Below are positions 6,459 through 7,768 of a stretch of 7,768 bases of DNA, one piece after another (position 1 is the first letter of the stretch; every line of letters starts with the position of its first letter). The notes beneath the pieces were generated by a model. It worked only from the letters and a program-made list of their open reading frames with translations, made no database searches and was not told where the DNA came from. The translations under genes and the position numbers were made by a program. Origin of the DNA: VFMC01 sp039796935 (lineage in GTDB: Bacteria > Actinomycetota > Acidimicrobiia > Acidimicrobiales > Ilumatobacteraceae); assembly GCA_039796935.1 (NCBI GenBank), contig JBDKIV010000259.1, forward strand, positions 1 to 7,768, read 5' to 3'.

Positions 6459-6523
6459 GCCACCACCCGGGCCACCACCCGGGCCGAACGCCCAACACAA
6501 CGCCCAACACAACGCTCCAACAC
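6459..6523 (+). repeat. Two adjacent 12-nt tandem repeat blocks in the dioxygenase/FAH gap
   Basis: Block one: GCCACCACCCGG at 6459-6470 and 6471-6482, followed by GCC. Block two: ACGCCCAACACA at 6488-6499 and 6500-6511, then a one-base-shifted variant ACGCTCCAACAC at 6512-6523. Both blocks have period 12 and together fill most of the 110-bp gap (6434-6543). The second block is CA-rich and should be little structured in RNA. No operator-like palindrome or clear promoter is seen here, so the FAH gene is probably read through from the dioxygenase promoter. Confidence 0.85.
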
Positions 6524-6533
6524 ACCAGTTCTC

Positions 6534-6540
6534 GGGAGGA
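6534..6540 (+). promoter_or_regulatory. Ribosome binding site of the FAH-family gene
   Basis: GGGAGGA lies 3 nt before ATG 6544 and is the best SD sequence in the window. It decides the start: the same frame is open for more than 600 bases upstream, overlapping the dioxygenase, but that part is not homologous to FAH proteins. Confidence 0.8.
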
Positions 6541-6543
6541 ATC

Positions 6544-7410
6544 ATGCGATTCGCCAACCTGCTCGGCCGAGCCTCGATCGTCGTCTCCGACGACTCGGGT
6601 ACCGACCACGTGATCGACATCGAACGCGCCGGTGCGGGCGCATGGTCGAGCGATCCAGCCGTCTACGTCGACCTCGCCAACCATGCGGCGCTGGCCGAGC
6701 TCGCGGCCGGTTGCGATCCGGCCGCCTGGCCGGTCCTCGACCCGGCCGAGCTCCGGGCACCGGTACCGCGCCCGCCGAAGGGCCTCGGGGTCGGGTTGAA
6801 CTACCGGACGCACGCGATCGAGTCGGGACGCGATCTACCGACCGAGCCCCACCTGTTCGGCAAGACCGACAACTGTGTCGCCGGCCCGTTCGACGACATC
6901 GTCGCTCCGGCCGGCCGCGACATGATCGACTACGAGGCCGAGGTCGTCATCGTGTTCGGTACGACCTGCCGGTCGGTGTCCGAAGCCGATGCCTGGGGAT
7001 GCATCGCCGGTGTGATGGCCGGCCAGGACATCTCCGACCGTGGCGAGCAGTTCCGCCCGCCGATCAAGCAGTTCACGATCGCCAAGAGCTACGACACGTT
7101 CGGGCCGACCGGCCCGTTCCTCGTCACCCCCGACGAGCTGGCCGATCGGGATGCGCTCGAGCTGACCGGCGTGGTCAGCGGCGAGGTGATGCAGCATGCC
7201 GTCACCAGCGACTTGATCTTCTCGGTCCCTGCCCTCGTTGCCTGGTTGACCCAGTTCATGACCTTCGGTCCCGGTGATCTCGTCTGGACCGGAACGCCCG
7301 GCGGCGTGGGTGAGGCCCGTACCCCACCGCGGTTCCTGAGAGACGGTGACGTGGTCGAGACGACCGTGGCCGGGGTCGGTACGATCCGCAATCGCGTGGT
7401 GGTGCGCTGA
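6544..7410 (+). CDS. Fumarylacetoacetate hydrolase (FAH) family protein, probable 2-hydroxyhepta-2,4-diene-1,7-dioate isomerase/decarboxylase (HpaG-like)
   Basis: The 288-aa protein has a single FAH fold with a divergent N-terminal lid of about 75 residues. Recognisable blocks: KGLGVGLNYRTHA (79-91), LFGKTDN (104-110), DYEAEVVIVFG with metal ligands Glu131 and Glu133, GQDISDR with ligand Asp162, KSYDTFGPTGPFLVTPDEL (181-199), TSDLIFSVPALVAWLTQFMT, and PGDLVWTGTPGGVGEARTPP (243-262). The family binds Mg2+ or Mn2+ and acts on 1,3-diketo or 2-oxo acids. Beside HpaD- and HpaE-like genes, the most likely job is decarboxylation and/or isomerisation after semialdehyde oxidation, as HpaG does; the enterobacterial HpaG carries two such domains, whereas this protein has one. 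Other FAH reactions (acylpyruvate hydrolysis, oxaloacetate decarboxylation) remain possible. The stop overlaps the next start (TGATG), so the cupin is co-translated. Confidence 0.9.
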   Translation: MRFANLLGRASIVVSDDSGTDHVIDIERAGAGAWSSDPAVYVDLANHAALAELAAGCDPAAWPVLDPAELRAPVPRPPKGLGVGLNYRTHAIESGRDLPTEPHLFGKTDNCVAGPFDDIVAPAGRDMIDYEAEVVIVFGTTCRSVSEADAWGCIAGVMAGQDISDRGEQFRPPIKQFTIAKSYDTFGPTGPFLVTPDELADRDALELTGVVSGEVMQHAVTSDLIFSVPALVAWLTQFMTFGPGDLVWTGTPGGVGEARTPPRFLRDGDVVETTVAGVGTIRNRVVVR

Positions 7411-7768
7411 TGCAGGTGGTCGCGGGGGGCGACCGGAGCTCGAGTTACGGCGGTCGCTTCACCGGCCATGTCGAGCTCGAGATGCTGCATGCGACGCCGC
7501 CCGAGATCGACTGCGGCGTCGACGGCCCCGACACCGCACTCGTGCACTTCCACGACGGGGCGGTCACGTGCTGGCACTCGCATCCCGGCGGCCAGCAGCT
7601 GTTCGTCGTCAGCGGCGCAGCGAGGGTCGGCACCGAGGCCGACGGTGAGGTCCCGCTGGCCATCGGCACCCTGGTGGTGTGCCCTGCGGACGAGCTGCAC
7701 TGGCACGGGGCGATGCCGGGTACCGACACCACGCTGTTGGCCGTCACGTGGGGAACGACCCAGTGGAC
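7410..7768 (+). CDS. Small cupin-domain protein (3' end beyond the window)
   Basis: ATG 7410 shares its A with the stop codon of the FAH gene (TGATG), and the frame stays open to the window edge (119 codons, no stop). The visible part contains one cupin barrel: VTCWHSHPGGQQLFVVSGAA (52-71) is cupin motif 1 with His56, His58 and Gln62/63, and LVVCPADELHWHGAMP (88-103) is motif 2 with His97/His99; these can form a metal site. The HSHPGGQ and HWHGA pattern resembles single-domain manganese cupins such as the bacterial hydroxynitrile lyase group and related cupins of unknown function. A ligand-handling, isomerase or auxiliary role in the aromatic pathway is inferred only from tight coupling to the FAH gene. 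The visible part ends in AVTWGTTQW, near the usual end of such proteins, so probably little is missing. Confidence 0.85.
   Translation, partial: MQVVAGGDRSSSYGGRFTGHVELEMLHATPPEIDCGVDGPDTALVHFHDGAVTCWHSHPGGQQLFVVSGAARVGTEADGEVPLAIGTLVVCPADELHWHGAMPGTDTTLLAVTWGTTQW

Noticed and set aside
6459..6523. CRISPR-like repeat array
   Set aside because: Units are only 12 nt, directly abutting without unique spacers, with two different units; this is a simple tandem repeat.
5911..6543. Upstream open part of the FAH reading frame, giving a 499-residue protein
   Set aside because: It overlaps the well-supported dioxygenase in another frame and then translates the tandem repeats; the SD at 6534-6540 and FAH homology both point to ATG 6544.

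Overview
This is a GC-rich (by eye well above 60% G+C), gene-dense window with GTG/ATG starts, ATGA/TGATG stop-start overlaps and short intergenic gaps. That fits a high-GC actinobacterium. The protein style suggests Acidimicrobiia or a relative, but this is an impression from the sequence and not a proven placement.

Left part (1-3383, + strand): a two-gene glycoside hydrolase operon. A GH3 beta-glucosidase-type enzyme, cut at its 5' end by the window edge, overlaps by 4 nt with a GH84 (O-GlcNAcase/beta-N-acetylglucosaminidase-type) enzyme that has no visible signal peptide. Together they suggest trimming of glucose- and GlcNAc-containing glycans, at least partly inside the cell.

Right part (3394-7768): an aromatic catabolic cluster of the homoprotocatechuate (3,4-dihydroxyphenylacetate) meta-cleavage type. 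On the minus strand is an HpaE-like semialdehyde dehydrogenase. Divergent from it is a MarR-family regulator, followed on the + strand by an HpaD-like LigB-superfamily (type III) extradiol dioxygenase, an FAH-family isomerase/decarboxylase/hydrolase and a small cupin that runs off the right edge. The logic is ring cleavage (dioxygenase), oxidation of the resulting semialdehyde (dehydrogenase), and isomerisation or decarboxylation of the dicarboxylate (FAH protein). The role of the cupin is unknown. The lower-pathway hydratase and aldolase, and any ring hydroxylase, are not in the window.

The most informative non-coding signal is a pair of matching 20-bp palindromic sites. A perfect palindrome, ATCGTTCGGTACCGAACGAT, lies in the dehydrogenase/marR divergent gap, and a 17/20 copy at the same 20-bp length lies just upstream of the dioxygenase gene. 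They are probably the operators of the MarR protein and tie all five aromatic genes into one regulon. The remaining gap (6434-6543) carries two adjacent blocks of 12-nt tandem repeats. No stretch over 300 bases lacks a gene, and no RNA genes, insertion sequences or CRISPR arrays were seen.
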